Origin: Bacillus massilinigeriensis
GTDB lineage: Bacteria; Bacillota; Bacilli; Bacillales; Cytobacillaceae
Length of the DNA stretch: 64,000 nucleotides
Assembly (NCBI RefSeq): GCF_900117315.1
Contig: NZ_LT630337.1
Coordinates: 2,365,601 to 2,429,600 of the forward strand
Direction: 5' to 3'
Made by a program: the position numbers and the translations under genes. This document shows, piece after piece, positions 43,707-51,809 of this stretch. The notes beneath the pieces are model-generated. The model saw nothing but the letters and a program-made list of their open reading frames with translations, ran no database searches and was not told the origin of the DNA. The first letter of the stretch is position 1. Every line of letters starts with the position of its first letter.

Positions 43707-44309
43707 TCATTTCTTTAATCCATCAAATATTAATGTCATAGCTGCTTCAAATACTTCTTCTGGTAAATCTTTCTTTTCCCAATAAACCCACCTCATTCCT
43801 AAAAATTGACCAATGGACATTAAACTGTAAGCAACCGTTTCTTTGTCAATCTCTTTAAATTCTCCTGCCTCCATTCCAGCAGTTAAACTCTTTAGAAAGC
43901 CACTGGCAAGCTTAGAATAATACCATCGATACAACTCTGCATCTACAACTACCGCTTGTTGAACAATACTGTATAAGTTAGGTCGATTTTTTACCCAATT
44001 AAAGAAGGCATGAAATCCTTTTCTCTGTGCATCTTCAAAGTTTTTTGCATGACTCATTTCTTCTTTGATGGTTAAACGCAGTCCCCGATTATACTCACGT
44101 ATTAGTTCATCGAAAATATCCTTTTTGGATGGGAAATAGTTGTAATAGGTACCATGTGCAACTTGTGCTTCCTGAGTAATGTTGACAATAGATGCCTCAT
44201 AGTATCCCTTCTGCCCAAAAATTGTTTCTGCAGCCTGTAACAGCTTTTCCCTTGTCTCAAGTCCTTTTTTTGTTAGATTAAATTGATTTGTTATTAATTT
44301 TTCTGACAC
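43707..44309 (-). CDS. TetR/AcrR-family regulator
   Basis: About 200 aa. HTH domain (LETREKLLQAAETIFGQKGY, IVNITQEAQVAHGTYYNYFPSKKDIFDEL) and a helical ligand domain of about 130 residues. Start is uncertain: GTG 44309 has AGAGGTG six bases upstream; GTG 44318 lies within that site. It heads the minus-strand cluster with ligase, hydratase, KASIII-like and Liv genes and probably represses it until an acyl-CoA is present, as in FadR-type TetR proteins. This is inference from context. Confidence 0.88.
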   Translation of the reverse strand: MSEKLITNQFNLTKKGLETREKLLQAAETIFGQKGYYEASIVNITQEAQVAHGTYYNYFPSKKDIFDELIREYNRGLRLTIKEEMSHAKNFEDAQRKGFHAFFNWVKNRPNLYSIVQQAVVVDAELYRWYYSKLASGFLKSLTAGMEAGEFKEIDKETVAYSLMSIGQFLGMRWVYWEKKDLPEEVFEAAMTLIFDGLKK

Positions 44310-44890
44310 CTGAATCACCTCTTATTTTCTTATTATATTTAATATTCAGAAATCTTCAACCAATATTTTCCTACACATTTCGACAATCTAACAAGATAAA
44401 GGGACATTTTCACTGTCCCAAATGTAATTATTGGTACGGGTTTACACAAAAAACCGTTGGACAGATTTCCCATCCTCGGTTTCCAAAATTTCCTTTTCCT
44501 AAATCTGAGTCGCGTCAAAACGGTAAAAATCTATTTCCTCAATTTCTCCATCTCTCATTTCCTAGATACCCCCATCTTCAATTGAAACGGCTGGCTCTTA
44601 TACCAACTATATACATCCTGAATCGTGTCTTTGATAGAAGACAAAGTTAACATCCCGAATGGCTTTTGATGAATTGGTTTCAAAAAAGCCTATTGTTTCC
44701 TGATCATCTTCACGGTAACCAGAGCAGGAAATCCATGAATGGACCCAACTGATGATTCAATAAAAAAATTCATCACTTTTCCAAACGGATTTGGCAGTAT
44801 TTCCGGTCACTTCATAAATTTCATCAAGGAGGCCGCTCATCGTCAAATCCTCTTTGGTCATCTTTGGTCCCTTTTGGTTTTTCAGCTTCC
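44310..44890. other. Intergenic region upstream of the TetR gene
   Basis: It holds a GGGACA/TGTCCC hairpin (44401-44419) and, on the minus strand near 44865-44760, a short frame starting MTKEDLTMSGLLDEIYEVTG that stops after 34 codons and continues in other frames, perhaps a decayed coding remnant. No gene is claimed. Confidence 0.4.
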
Positions 44891-45046
44891 TTATGAATGA
44901 CCATTCTCTTCCGATTTTTTAACTTTTTGTCCTTCATTTCCCTTATGAAAGACCATTCTCTTCCGCAATCTCAACTTTTTGTCCTTCATCTCGCTTATGA
45001 AAGACAAAACTCTTCCGCAATATCAATATTTTGTCCTTCATCAAAT
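44891..45046. repeat. Three tandem 52-bp repeats with internal inverted motifs
   Basis: Copies at 44891-44942, 44943-44994 and 44995-45046 share TTATGAA(A/T)GAC, CTCTTCCG and TTTGTCCTTCAT. The ends ATGAA(A/T)GAC and GTCCTTCAT are inverted versions of each other, so each unit can fold. The unit length is not a multiple of three, arguing against coding. Confidence 0.8.
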
Positions 45047-45047
45047 C

Positions 45048-45090
45048 AAAAAAAGACATTCCACACTTAAATTTTCAGTGAAATGTCTTT
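45048..45090 (-). terminator. Intrinsic terminator of the SCIFF maturase gene
   Basis: On the minus strand AAAGACATT (45090-45082) pairs with AATGTCTTT (45060-45052), extended by CACTG/TGTG-type pairs, and is followed by T residues. It lies about 80 bp past the stop at 45171. Confidence 0.75.
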
Positions 45091-45170
45091 CTACCCACTC
45101 ATCGAAGTAAACAAAATATCTACAGAAACTTGATTTAAACACTAATAGCAATTTCCATAAATTTTGCCAA

Positions 45171-46574
45171 TTATTCTACTACCTGCTCGCTCTGTTCCAT
45201 CTCTTTCATAGCCTCGGCCACCTTCACCATCATCGAACATTCGATTCGCTTCTTAAAAATATCACAACTAAAATCATAAGTTCCATTCAGGGAGCCGGTT
45301 GCGTGCAATGCATTCGCTGGGCAGCCACCGCTGCAATACAACTTTGCCCAACAATCTTGGCATTCTGGCTTAGTATAGCAGTTGCTCTCTTTAAATTTGC
45401 CATGCAACTCAACGTTTTTGATACCATCCCAAATGTTACCCATACTATATTCCTCGTCCCCAACAAATTGATGACAAGGGAAAAGCTCACCCCATGGAGT
45501 AACAGCAAGATATTCCGTTCCTGAGCCACATCCTGTTATCCTCTTTTGAATACATGGACCTTCAGAAAGATCCAGCATGTAATGATAAAATGTAAAGCCG
45601 TTTCCTTGTTCATTACGCTTTAGCATTTCCTTTGCGAGGATTTCGTATTGATTATAGATTTCTGGAAGATCCGCCTCTGTTAAGGCATAAGGCTCACTAG
45701 GATTACAAATTACCGGTTCCATTGAAAGCTTGTCAAAACCGAGATCTGCGATATGAAAAATATCGTTCGTAAAGTCAACATTGTTATGTGTATAGGTTCC
45801 GCGCACATAGTATTCCTTGTCCCCACGTTTTTCAACAAATTTTTGGAACTTCGGAATGATGTAGTCATAACTGCCTTTTCCATTCACCGTTTTGCGAAGC
45901 CTATCATGGACCTCTTTTCTTCCATCAATACTTAAAACCACGTTATGCATTTCCTGATTCAAGAAATCGGTCACTTCATCATCTAGCAACATGCCATTCG
46001 TGGTAAAAGTGAAACGGAATTTCTTTTTATACTCGTTCTCTTTGCTTCTGGCGTATGCAACAATCTGCTTGACCACTTTCCAAGCCATGAGTGGCTCTCC
46101 ACCAAAGAAATCGATATCAAGATTGCGATGATGCCCTGAGTTTTCCAAAAGGAAATCGATAGCTCTTTTTCCAACCTCATAACTCATGATTGCACGGTCT
46201 CCATTGTACTTCCCTTGACTGGCAAAGCAATATTCACAGGAAAGATTACAAGTATGTGCAACATTAAGGCAGAGAGCTTTTACATAAGTCTTGCGCTTCC
46301 TTAAGTCAATCGAGAGATCCCTATATTCATCCTCTGTAAACAGCTGTCCATCCTTTATTAATTCCTCAATATCTGCGATGGTTTCACGTATATCCACTTC
46401 AGAGATTTGGGAATTATTCACCTGCTGTTCAAGCAATCTAGACACGATTTCCTCATTTGGGGTATTCTCGAAAATTGCAATGATATCAAAAGCGAGATCA
46501 TCTACAACATGCACGGAGCCACTGTAGGTATCGAGCACAATGTTATATCCATTAAGTTTATATTGATGAATCAT
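45171..46574 (-). CDS. scfB: SCIFF (ranthipeptide) radical SAM/SPASM maturase
   Basis: 467 aa. N-terminal peptide-recognition-like region (1-90), radical SAM cluster C-x3-C-x2-C (CNLSCEYC, Cys109/113/116), GGEP motif in IDFFGGEPLMAW, and a C-terminal SPASM domain with many cysteines (CGSGTEY, FPCHQF, CQDCWAKLYCSGGC). Proteins of this kind form thioether links between Cys and non-alpha carbons in SCIFF peptides. The matching precursor gene lies directly upstream (46645-46794). ATG 46574 is 14 bases from AAGGAG; an out-of-frame ATG at better distance opens an eight-codon frame overlapping this start. Confidence 0.9.
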   Translation of the reverse strand: MIHQYKLNGYNIVLDTYSGSVHVVDDLAFDIIAIFENTPNEEIVSRLLEQQVNNSQISEVDIRETIADIEELIKDGQLFTEDEYRDLSIDLRKRKTYVKALCLNVAHTCNLSCEYCFASQGKYNGDRAIMSYEVGKRAIDFLLENSGHHRNLDIDFFGGEPLMAWKVVKQIVAYARSKENEYKKKFRFTFTTNGMLLDDEVTDFLNQEMHNVVLSIDGRKEVHDRLRKTVNGKGSYDYIIPKFQKFVEKRGDKEYYVRGTYTHNNVDFTNDIFHIADLGFDKLSMEPVICNPSEPYALTEADLPEIYNQYEILAKEMLKRNEQGNGFTFYHYMLDLSEGPCIQKRITGCGSGTEYLAVTPWGELFPCHQFVGDEEYSMGNIWDGIKNVELHGKFKESNCYTKPECQDCWAKLYCSGGCPANALHATGSLNGTYDFSCDIFKKRIECSMMVKVAEAMKEMEQSEQVVE

Positions 46575-46597
46575 AATTAGTCATTTAACTCCTTTTC

Positions 46598-46633
46598 AAA
46601 AAAATTGCCGCCCACCTAAGAGTAGATGGGCGG
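46598..46633 (-). terminator. Attenuating terminator between scfA and scfB
   Basis: Arms CCGCCCATCT (46633-46624) and AGGTGGGCGG (46617-46608) with one mismatch, followed on the minus strand by CAATTTTTTT. It lies 12 bp after the precursor stop and 24 bp before the maturase start, so it would lower maturase relative to precursor. Confidence 0.75.
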
Positions 46634-46644
46634 AAGAACAGTTA

Positions 46645-46794
46645 CTATCTGTTCAATGAGTTTTCACACTTCTGATTGGCAACTCCACAAGAAGTTTTGC
46701 AAGCAGACTGGCAAGATGTCTGACATTCACCGCAACCACCGTGTTTAACAGTATCAGTTAGTTTACGTGTACTTAGTGTCAAAATTCTTTTCAT
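46645..46794 (-). CDS. scfA: SCIFF peptide precursor (six cysteines in 45 residues)
   Basis: 49 aa: MKRILTLSTRKLTDTVKHGG, then CGECQTSCQSACKTSC, then a tail with a sixth Cys. The six cysteines are at 21, 24, 28, 32, 36 and 43, the diagnostic SCIFF pattern. It is the substrate for the radical SAM enzyme encoded next, which would install thioether bonds to give a ranthipeptide. GGGATTGAG lies upstream of the ATG at 46794. SCIFF loci are nearly universal in Clostridia; their product is thought to be signalling or regulatory. No dedicated protease or exporter is adjacent. Confidence 0.93.
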   Translation of the reverse strand: MKRILTLSTRKLTDTVKHGGCGECQTSCQSACKTSCGVANQKCENSLNR

Positions 46795-47100
46795 AAATCT
46801 CAATCCCTTTTATAAATTTTCATGAAAAATAAGGTCCATTTTCCTTATTTTCATTATTCCAGGGTAATTTTAACACTTTGTAGTTTTTCTTCTGCCTAGA
46901 CGATGTGATGATTCTGTGAAAAATACGGATATTTGGATAAAAAGAAAGGTGACTTTTGGTAAAAAGTGTGGATTTTTTTCAAATTGAAGTGTTTTGTGAG
47001 CCAAATGGGTTAATATCGTTTTATTAATTGTGCTTTTTCATAAAATGAACTCGTTTTGAAGTATGATTTTGAATTTGAGTTCGGCTGATTTATGTATTTC
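46795..47100. promoter_or_regulatory. Promoter/leader region of scfA
   Basis: A hairpin in the leader (about 46826-46850, AAATAAGG/CCTTATTT) precedes the scfA ribosome site. AT-rich promoter-like sequence lies upstream; no clear consensus box or operator is certain. Confidence 0.35.
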
Positions 47101-47261
47101 CGCGGGTTTTATGGATATATCCGCGATTTTTTCAATTTATCCGCGATTATTTGATTTTATCCGCGATTTTCCAATTATATCCGTGATTATTTGATTTTAT
47201 CCGCGATTTTCCAATTATATCCTCGATTATTTGATTTTATCCGCAGAAATGACCATTTTAT
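47101..47261. repeat. CGCGA array 1: 20-bp tandem repeats (ABABAB)
   Basis: Eight units, each starting with CCGCGA or a close variant, recur exactly every 20 bp from 47121 to 47241. Two unit types alternate, one with ATTTTCCAATTATAT and one with TTATTTGATTTTAT, making a 40-bp higher-order repeat. TTATCCGCGA is the shared core. Too short between motifs to be CRISPR. Confidence 0.9.
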
Positions 47262-47430
47262 CCGCGATGGCCATTTCCCGTTAAATCCGACTATTATTAT
47301 CCACGTTGACCATTTCCCGTTATATTCGACCATTAATCCAGATAACCATTTCCCATTATATCCGACCATTAATCCACGATAACCTTCCACGTTATATCCG
47401 ACCATTAATCCACGATAGCCATCCCCCTGC
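47262..47430. repeat. 36-39-bp tandem repeats next to CGCGA array 1
   Basis: Five units starting at 47262, 47301, 47338, 47374 and 47410 share CCACGATAACCATTTCCCG and TATATCCGACCATTAAT. Spacing is 39, 37, 36 and 36 bp. They lie between array 1 and the MFS terminator and appear intergenic. Confidence 0.8.
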
Positions 47431-47471
47431 AGTTTCACAAACATCTTATCCACCACCCAAAATCGGCCACA

Positions 47472-47502
47472 AAAAAACGTGAATCCCCCACTGGAATTCA
47501 CG
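47472..47502 (-). terminator. Intrinsic terminator of the DHA2 MFS gene
   Basis: Arms CGTGAAT (47479-47485) and ATTCACG (47496-47502) with a T7 run on the minus strand (47478-47472), 34 bp after the stop. Confidence 0.8.
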
Positions 47503-47535
47503 CACCACCTCAAAATATAACAAACTATAATATAA

Positions 47536-48861
47536 TTACCCCTCAGTAACCTCGCCTGTTTCCCTCGGTATAAAGAAACTAACAATAATAGTAATAAGGC
47601 TAGTAAGCAATGCAAATAAAAATACATTTTTCATGCCCATGTTAATTGTTACAGCTTTACTAATAATGACCCCCATTATGGTTACCCCAACTGAGTTCCC
47701 AATGTTTTTCAGGAACATTTGCAGAGAGGTTGAAAGGCCTTTAATGTGAAAACCTGCAAATTCCTGGGAAGCAATGGTTCCAGTTGCAAAGAGTAAACCA
47801 AAAGCGAAACCTTGAATCCCTAAAATTAAGAACAAGACCCAATACCCTATATCCTGAATAAACAAATATAGCGCTAAACCGGATATAGTCGTAAGGAAAC
47901 TTCCTATGATAAATAGTCTTCTATATCCATATTTTATTATCCATTTACCGGCTGGAGGGCTTCCAAACATCCAAGCTATAGAAATACTTAGGAGGATGAG
48001 TCCACTCATGTAAATACTCACATCCTTACCCTCCTGCAAGTATAGTGGAATGAAGCTAGAAGTCGAGAAAAATGATAAAGTATAAAACATCATAAATACA
48101 TTTGATGTCAAGATTCCTTTATTTTTTAATAAGGTAACAGGTAAGAATGGCTCTTTCTCTTTCCTTTCTACCAAAATAAAAATAATCATTCCAATAACTC
48201 CAAATACTACGTACCAGAATGGATTCCTTACATTTGTAGCTAGCATAAGAAGAGTGATTGATATTCCGAAAAGAAAGAAGCCTTTGTAATCAATATTCGT
48301 CTTTTTAAATTCTCTTTGCTCTTTATATGGAATGAGGCACAGAATTGTAAGGATTCCTATAGGAATATTAATAAAGAAGATCCATCTCCAAGTTAGTTCT
48401 TCAACAAAAAATGAACCAAGTACTGGTCCGATGATGGATGACAATGCCCAGATTGCGCTAAAAATTGCTTGGATCTTCCCCCGCTTTTCTATTGTAAATA
48501 AATCTCCAACAATAATTATTGCTAGCGGAACCATTCCTCCTGCACCCAAGCCTTGAATCCCTCGATAAATAATGAGAGTAACCATTGAGTTAGCCATTCC
48601 GCACAGGATGGATCCAATGGTAAAGATTACTACCGAAACAACTAATAATATTTTCCGACCATACATATCTGAAAGCTTTCCATAAAGTGGAACAGTCACC
48701 GTACTTGCTAACATATAGACAGAAAATATCCATGCAAAATATTCCATTCCGCCAAACTGCTTTACAATGGTCGGGCTGGCTGTTTGCATTATATTTGAAT
48801 CAAGTGCTGATATGAGGGTGGTAATAACAAGCCCCCAAAACACGTACATATTTTTTTTCAT
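47536..48861 (-). CDS. MFS drug transporter, DHA2-like (EmrB/QacA type)
   Basis: 441 aa with 12 or more membrane segments. Motif A YGKLSDMYGRKILL after helix 2, motif C region AIWALSSIIGPVLGSFF in helix 5, and the N-terminal LDSNIMQTASPTIV pattern with Asp in helix 1 typify multidrug H+ antiporters. Shorter than classical 14-helix members (about 480-510 aa). ATG at 48861 follows GGAGG. A TATAAT (minus strand, near 48933) is a likely promoter. Confidence 0.88.
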   Translation of the reverse strand: MKKNMYVFWGLVITTLISALDSNIMQTASPTIVKQFGGMEYFAWIFSVYMLASTVTVPLYGKLSDMYGRKILLVVSVVIFTIGSILCGMANSMVTLIIYRGIQGLGAGGMVPLAIIIVGDLFTIEKRGKIQAIFSAIWALSSIIGPVLGSFFVEELTWRWIFFINIPIGILTILCLIPYKEQREFKKTNIDYKGFFLFGISITLLMLATNVRNPFWYVVFGVIGMIIFILVERKEKEPFLPVTLLKNKGILTSNVFMMFYTLSFFSTSSFIPLYLQEGKDVSIYMSGLILLSISIAWMFGSPPAGKWIIKYGYRRLFIIGSFLTTISGLALYLFIQDIGYWVLFLILGIQGFAFGLLFATGTIASQEFAGFHIKGLSTSLQMFLKNIGNSVGVTIMGVIISKAVTINMGMKNVFLFALLTSLITIIVSFFIPRETGEVTEG

Positions 48862-49262
48862 ATAAGCCTCCTATTTGATACTCACAGCTGTAGAATTCCC
48901 TTTTTTTTACACTCAAAAAATATATCTTTACTATTATAGCAAAATGCAACTACATTTTTCTATTTTTATATATTGCATAAATTACTATTATTTGTTGGAA
49001 CCAAATTATTCTTCGTGTATAAATACATACTTTCCATCATTGCCAACATATGATATAGTAAAACAATAATTAAATAGATTGTCTTGGAGGAGTCTGTCAC
49101 ATTTGGGATACTTATGCCCATTTGTTGCAGGCTCTTTTTGTGTTTTAAAAAATACATTCCAAAAAAGGAGGATGTTACTATTAAATCCAAATGTTTTCAA
49201 CAGATTCTTATTACTTTTACTAATAATGTGGGAAAAATATAATTACAAAGGAGTGATGAAAT
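48862..49262. promoter_or_regulatory. Divergent intergenic region between two transporter genes
   Basis: It holds promoter-like boxes for the leftward MFS gene (TATAAT near 48933-48938, minus strand) and the leader of the rightward carrier with a second GGAGG (49164) not followed by a good start. Overlapping short frames on both strands lack support. No known riboswitch was recognised. Confidence 0.4.
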
Positions 49263-50540
49263 TTGAGTATAGAGGCTATCATTGCGATTGGCATTTTCTT
49301 TATAACTTACGGATTAATTATATCTGAAAAGATCCATCGCACCATTGTCGCGATGATTGGTGGAGGCTTGATTGTCTTTTTCGGCATTGTTGAGCAAGAA
49401 ACTGCCCTGCACCATATTGACTTTAATACTTTAGGATTATTAATCGGAATGATGATTATCGTCAGCATTACTGCAGAAACGGGTGTTTTTAAGTATGTCG
49501 CCATTTGGTCTGCAAAAAAGGTAAAGGGAAAGCCATTGCACATACTTGTTGCATTATCCCTTATTACTGCAGTTGGTTCTGCCTTTTTAGATAATGTGAC
49601 AACCGTTTTGTTAATGGTTCCTATTACATTTAGCCTAACAAGGCAACTAAACATTAACCCTATTCCATTTTTGATTTCTGAAATCATCATGTCTAATGTC
49701 GGTGGAACTGCGACGATGATTGGTGACCCCCCTAATATTATGATTGGTAGTGCGGTCCGTTCGCTTACCTTTGGAAAATTCATTACCAATTTAGCACCTG
49801 TTGTCGTTGTATTATTAATTGTCACGATTCTTTTGTTAATTGCTATTTACCGAAAACAATTAATTGTAGATGATACTACGAGACAAAGAATTTTAGAATT
49901 AAATGAGAAGGATGAAATTAATAATGTCTCTCTAATGATCAAATCCTTGGCTGTCTTGTTTTTAACAATCATAGGCTTTTTCTTACATCAGCTGATTCAT
50001 GTTGAGTCAGCAACTATTGCGCTCATTGCCGCTTTTATCCTACTACTATTATCTGGTGAAAGCTATTTAGAAAAAGCATTAGAAAAGGTTGAATGGACCA
50101 CCATCTTTTTCTTTGTCGGTCTATTTGTTCTCGTTTCTGGACTTGTGGAAACAGGAGTTATTAGTCAAGTGGCCACTTTTGTTATAAACTTAACAGATGG
50201 TAACTTAGTCGCAAGCTCATTCCTTATTCTATGGCTTAGCGCTATTGCTTCAGCCTTTGTCGATAATATCCCATTTGTTGCCACCATGATCCCTTTAATC
50301 AAAGAAATGGGCCAATTAGGAATTGATAATCTTGAGCCATTGTGGTGGAGCTTATCCTTAGGGGCATGCTTGGGTGGAAATGGTACCTTAATAGGGGCCA
50401 GTGCCAACTTAATTGTGGCAGGACTTGCATCAAAAGAAGGATATAACATCTCATTTATTAAATTTCTTCTTATCGGGTTTCCATTAATGCTCGTATCGGT
50501 TGTTATATCCATGGTGTATATATATTTAAGATATTTGTAA
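49263..50540 (+). CDS. ArsB/NhaD-superfamily ion transporter
   Basis: 425 aa with about 11 membrane segments in two related halves. Family signatures appear twice: TAVGSAFLDNVTTVLLMVPI / GGTATMIGDPPNIMIG in the first half and AIASAFVDNIPFVATMIPLI / GGNGTLIGASANLIVAG in the second. The IT superfamily includes arsenite, Na+/H+ and dicarboxylate carriers; substrate is undecided. TTG start at 49263 with AAAGGAG nine bases upstream. A small gene follows 14 bp later. Confidence 0.85.
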   Translation: MSIEAIIAIGIFFITYGLIISEKIHRTIVAMIGGGLIVFFGIVEQETALHHIDFNTLGLLIGMMIIVSITAETGVFKYVAIWSAKKVKGKPLHILVALSLITAVGSAFLDNVTTVLLMVPITFSLTRQLNINPIPFLISEIIMSNVGGTATMIGDPPNIMIGSAVRSLTFGKFITNLAPVVVVLLIVTILLLIAIYRKQLIVDDTTRQRILELNEKDEINNVSLMIKSLAVLFLTIIGFFLHQLIHVESATIALIAAFILLLLSGESYLEKALEKVEWTTIFFFVGLFVLVSGLVETGVISQVATFVINLTDGNLVASSFLILWLSAIASAFVDNIPFVATMIPLIKEMGQLGIDNLEPLWWSLSLGACLGGNGTLIGASANLIVAGLASKEGYNISFIKFLLIGFPLMLVSVVISMVYIYLRYL

Positions 50541-50554
50541 TGGGAGGGATTGAC

Positions 50555-50839
50555 ATGAAAGGTCTTAGATATGTGGTTGATACTGACGTAATTGACCTTC
50601 AGGAAAACAAAAGAGATGAAGATATAGAATTTATTATCATAATAAAAAAGCAAGAGGTTAAGAACGCATTGCATCAAATTAGGCAATTCTTTGAGAGTGA
50701 TGAAATTTATACAGATATATTATTCTATACCTATCAGAATCACATACAAATTATTGTGAAAAAGGATTCCTACCTTACCTTCGTTCTTGGACTATTTAAA
50801 TGGAAGCTATTAAAGAAAATCGAGTGGATTGAAAATTGA
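50555..50839 (+). CDS. Hypothetical 94-aa protein
   Basis: Begins MKGLRYVVDTDVIDLQENKR, no membrane helix or known domain. GGGAGGG lies six to seven bases before ATG 50555, and the gene follows the ArsB/NhaD-like carrier by 14 bp, so it is probably translated from the same mRNA. The pattern IEFIIIIKKQEVKNALHQIRQFFESDE suggests a small alpha/beta fold. Family unknown. Confidence 0.55.
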   Translation: MKGLRYVVDTDVIDLQENKRDEDIEFIIIIKKQEVKNALHQIRQFFESDEIYTDILFYTYQNHIQIIVKKDSYLTFVLGLFKWKLLKKIEWIEN

Positions 50840-50882
50840 AGATTCTAACCTTCAAATATCTGTAATATAATACGAAAAAAAC

Positions 50883-50906
50883 GACCTCCATTTGGGGGTC
50901 ATTTTT
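50883..50906 (+). terminator. Intrinsic terminator
   Basis: Arms GACCTCC (50883-50889) and GGGGGTC (50894-50900), one mismatch, followed by ATTTTTT. Confidence 0.75.
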
Positions 50907-50929
50907 TCTGGATATCAAGCCAATAGAGT

Positions 50930-51775
50930 CTACTTTTCACAGGCTTTCCCTCCGTATACCATCCGCTTATAGATCCCTCCCATAAAAATCATGAAAGCAT
51001 GATATAACAGGTGGCAAGTAAATTTTTTATATTTAAATTTAATAAGATGCCGTTTAACAAGAATGGTGTCCAACGCTATTCTAAAAATAAAATTGCCCAC
51101 CTTTGAAATCGAATGTTTATATATTAAAAGGAAATTACTGACCAATGAAACAACAATTGAATAAAGAGGGGCAAGGAGAAAATGCTCTCTCCAAGAATGG
51201 AACCAACCATATCCAAATTTGAACTTTCTATTTACTGCGAGAATGAATAACATGTTCACATTCGTCGCCATTGAAATCAAAAATAATGAGGTAAACATGA
51301 CAAAGGGGGTTCTCCGTTTCAAATGCTCATACCATATGTCACTAAGGGTGAAAAATATTGGCAAAAAAATCGAGGTATATATCGTTCTCCACCAATTTTG
51401 CTTGTATATTCCAATTCTCAAAAAAAGGGTCTCCACTGCAGCAAAATAGAGAGTAAAAAGGCATTTTGCCTTCCACCCCCAATGCATAGAGGTGATAAAC
51501 AATGCGGTAAAAGGAACGAAAATGGCTTGTGAAAAGATTGCTCCTAGAATATTATTTAACTCTTTATTTTTAATAAAAAATGCCTTATAACGATAGCCTC
51601 TAAATACATTTAAAACAATATATTCAAATAGATAAGCCATTCCAATGTTTGAAAAAAGGAGAACGAACAGTCGCTTTCGATCATTACTTCGATAAAATGA
51701 AAATGCTAGTAAAACAGAATGAATAAGAAGCAAGAATATAAATGGATATTTACTCCATTTTTTATGTCGTCTCAT
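50930..51775 (-). CDS. Multi-pass membrane protein, second gene of duplicated module (copy 2)
   Basis: 281 aa with about seven hydrophobic segments. Paralogue of the 293-aa protein at 8031-8912: both have a YxFE(Y/T) segment near residue 50 (YLFEYIVLNVFRGYRY), an FSQ block, an IYKQNWWRT motif and similar length. Unlike copy 1, the C-terminus is native (KYKKFTCHLLYHAFMIFMGG). No catalytic motif is seen. GGAGGA lies about nine bases before ATG 51775; the CBO0543-like gene is 34 bp upstream. Confidence 0.65.
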   Translation of the reverse strand: MRRHKKWSKYPFIFLLLIHSVLLAFSFYRSNDRKRLFVLLFSNIGMAYLFEYIVLNVFRGYRYKAFFIKNKELNNILGAIFSQAIFVPFTALFITSMHWGWKAKCLFTLYFAAVETLFLRIGIYKQNWWRTIYTSIFLPIFFTLSDIWYEHLKRRTPFVMFTSLFLISMATNVNMLFILAVNRKFKFGYGWFHSWREHFLLAPLYSIVVSLVSNFLLIYKHSISKVGNFIFRIALDTILVKRHLIKFKYKKFTCHLLYHAFMIFMGGIYKRMVYGGKACEK

Positions 51776-51809
51776 GCAAAGCCTTCCTCCTGCAAAAAAG
51801 ACAGTTTGA

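Noticed and set aside
47187-47627. Minus-strand 146-codon frame with GYRGLMVGYN repeats
   Set aside because: It starts inside the MFS gene, is the translation of intergenic 36-bp and 20-bp DNA repeats, and has no ribosome site.
48966-49327. Overlapping short frames on both strands between the two transporter genes
   Set aside because: No ribosome sites at proper distance and no recognisable protein features.
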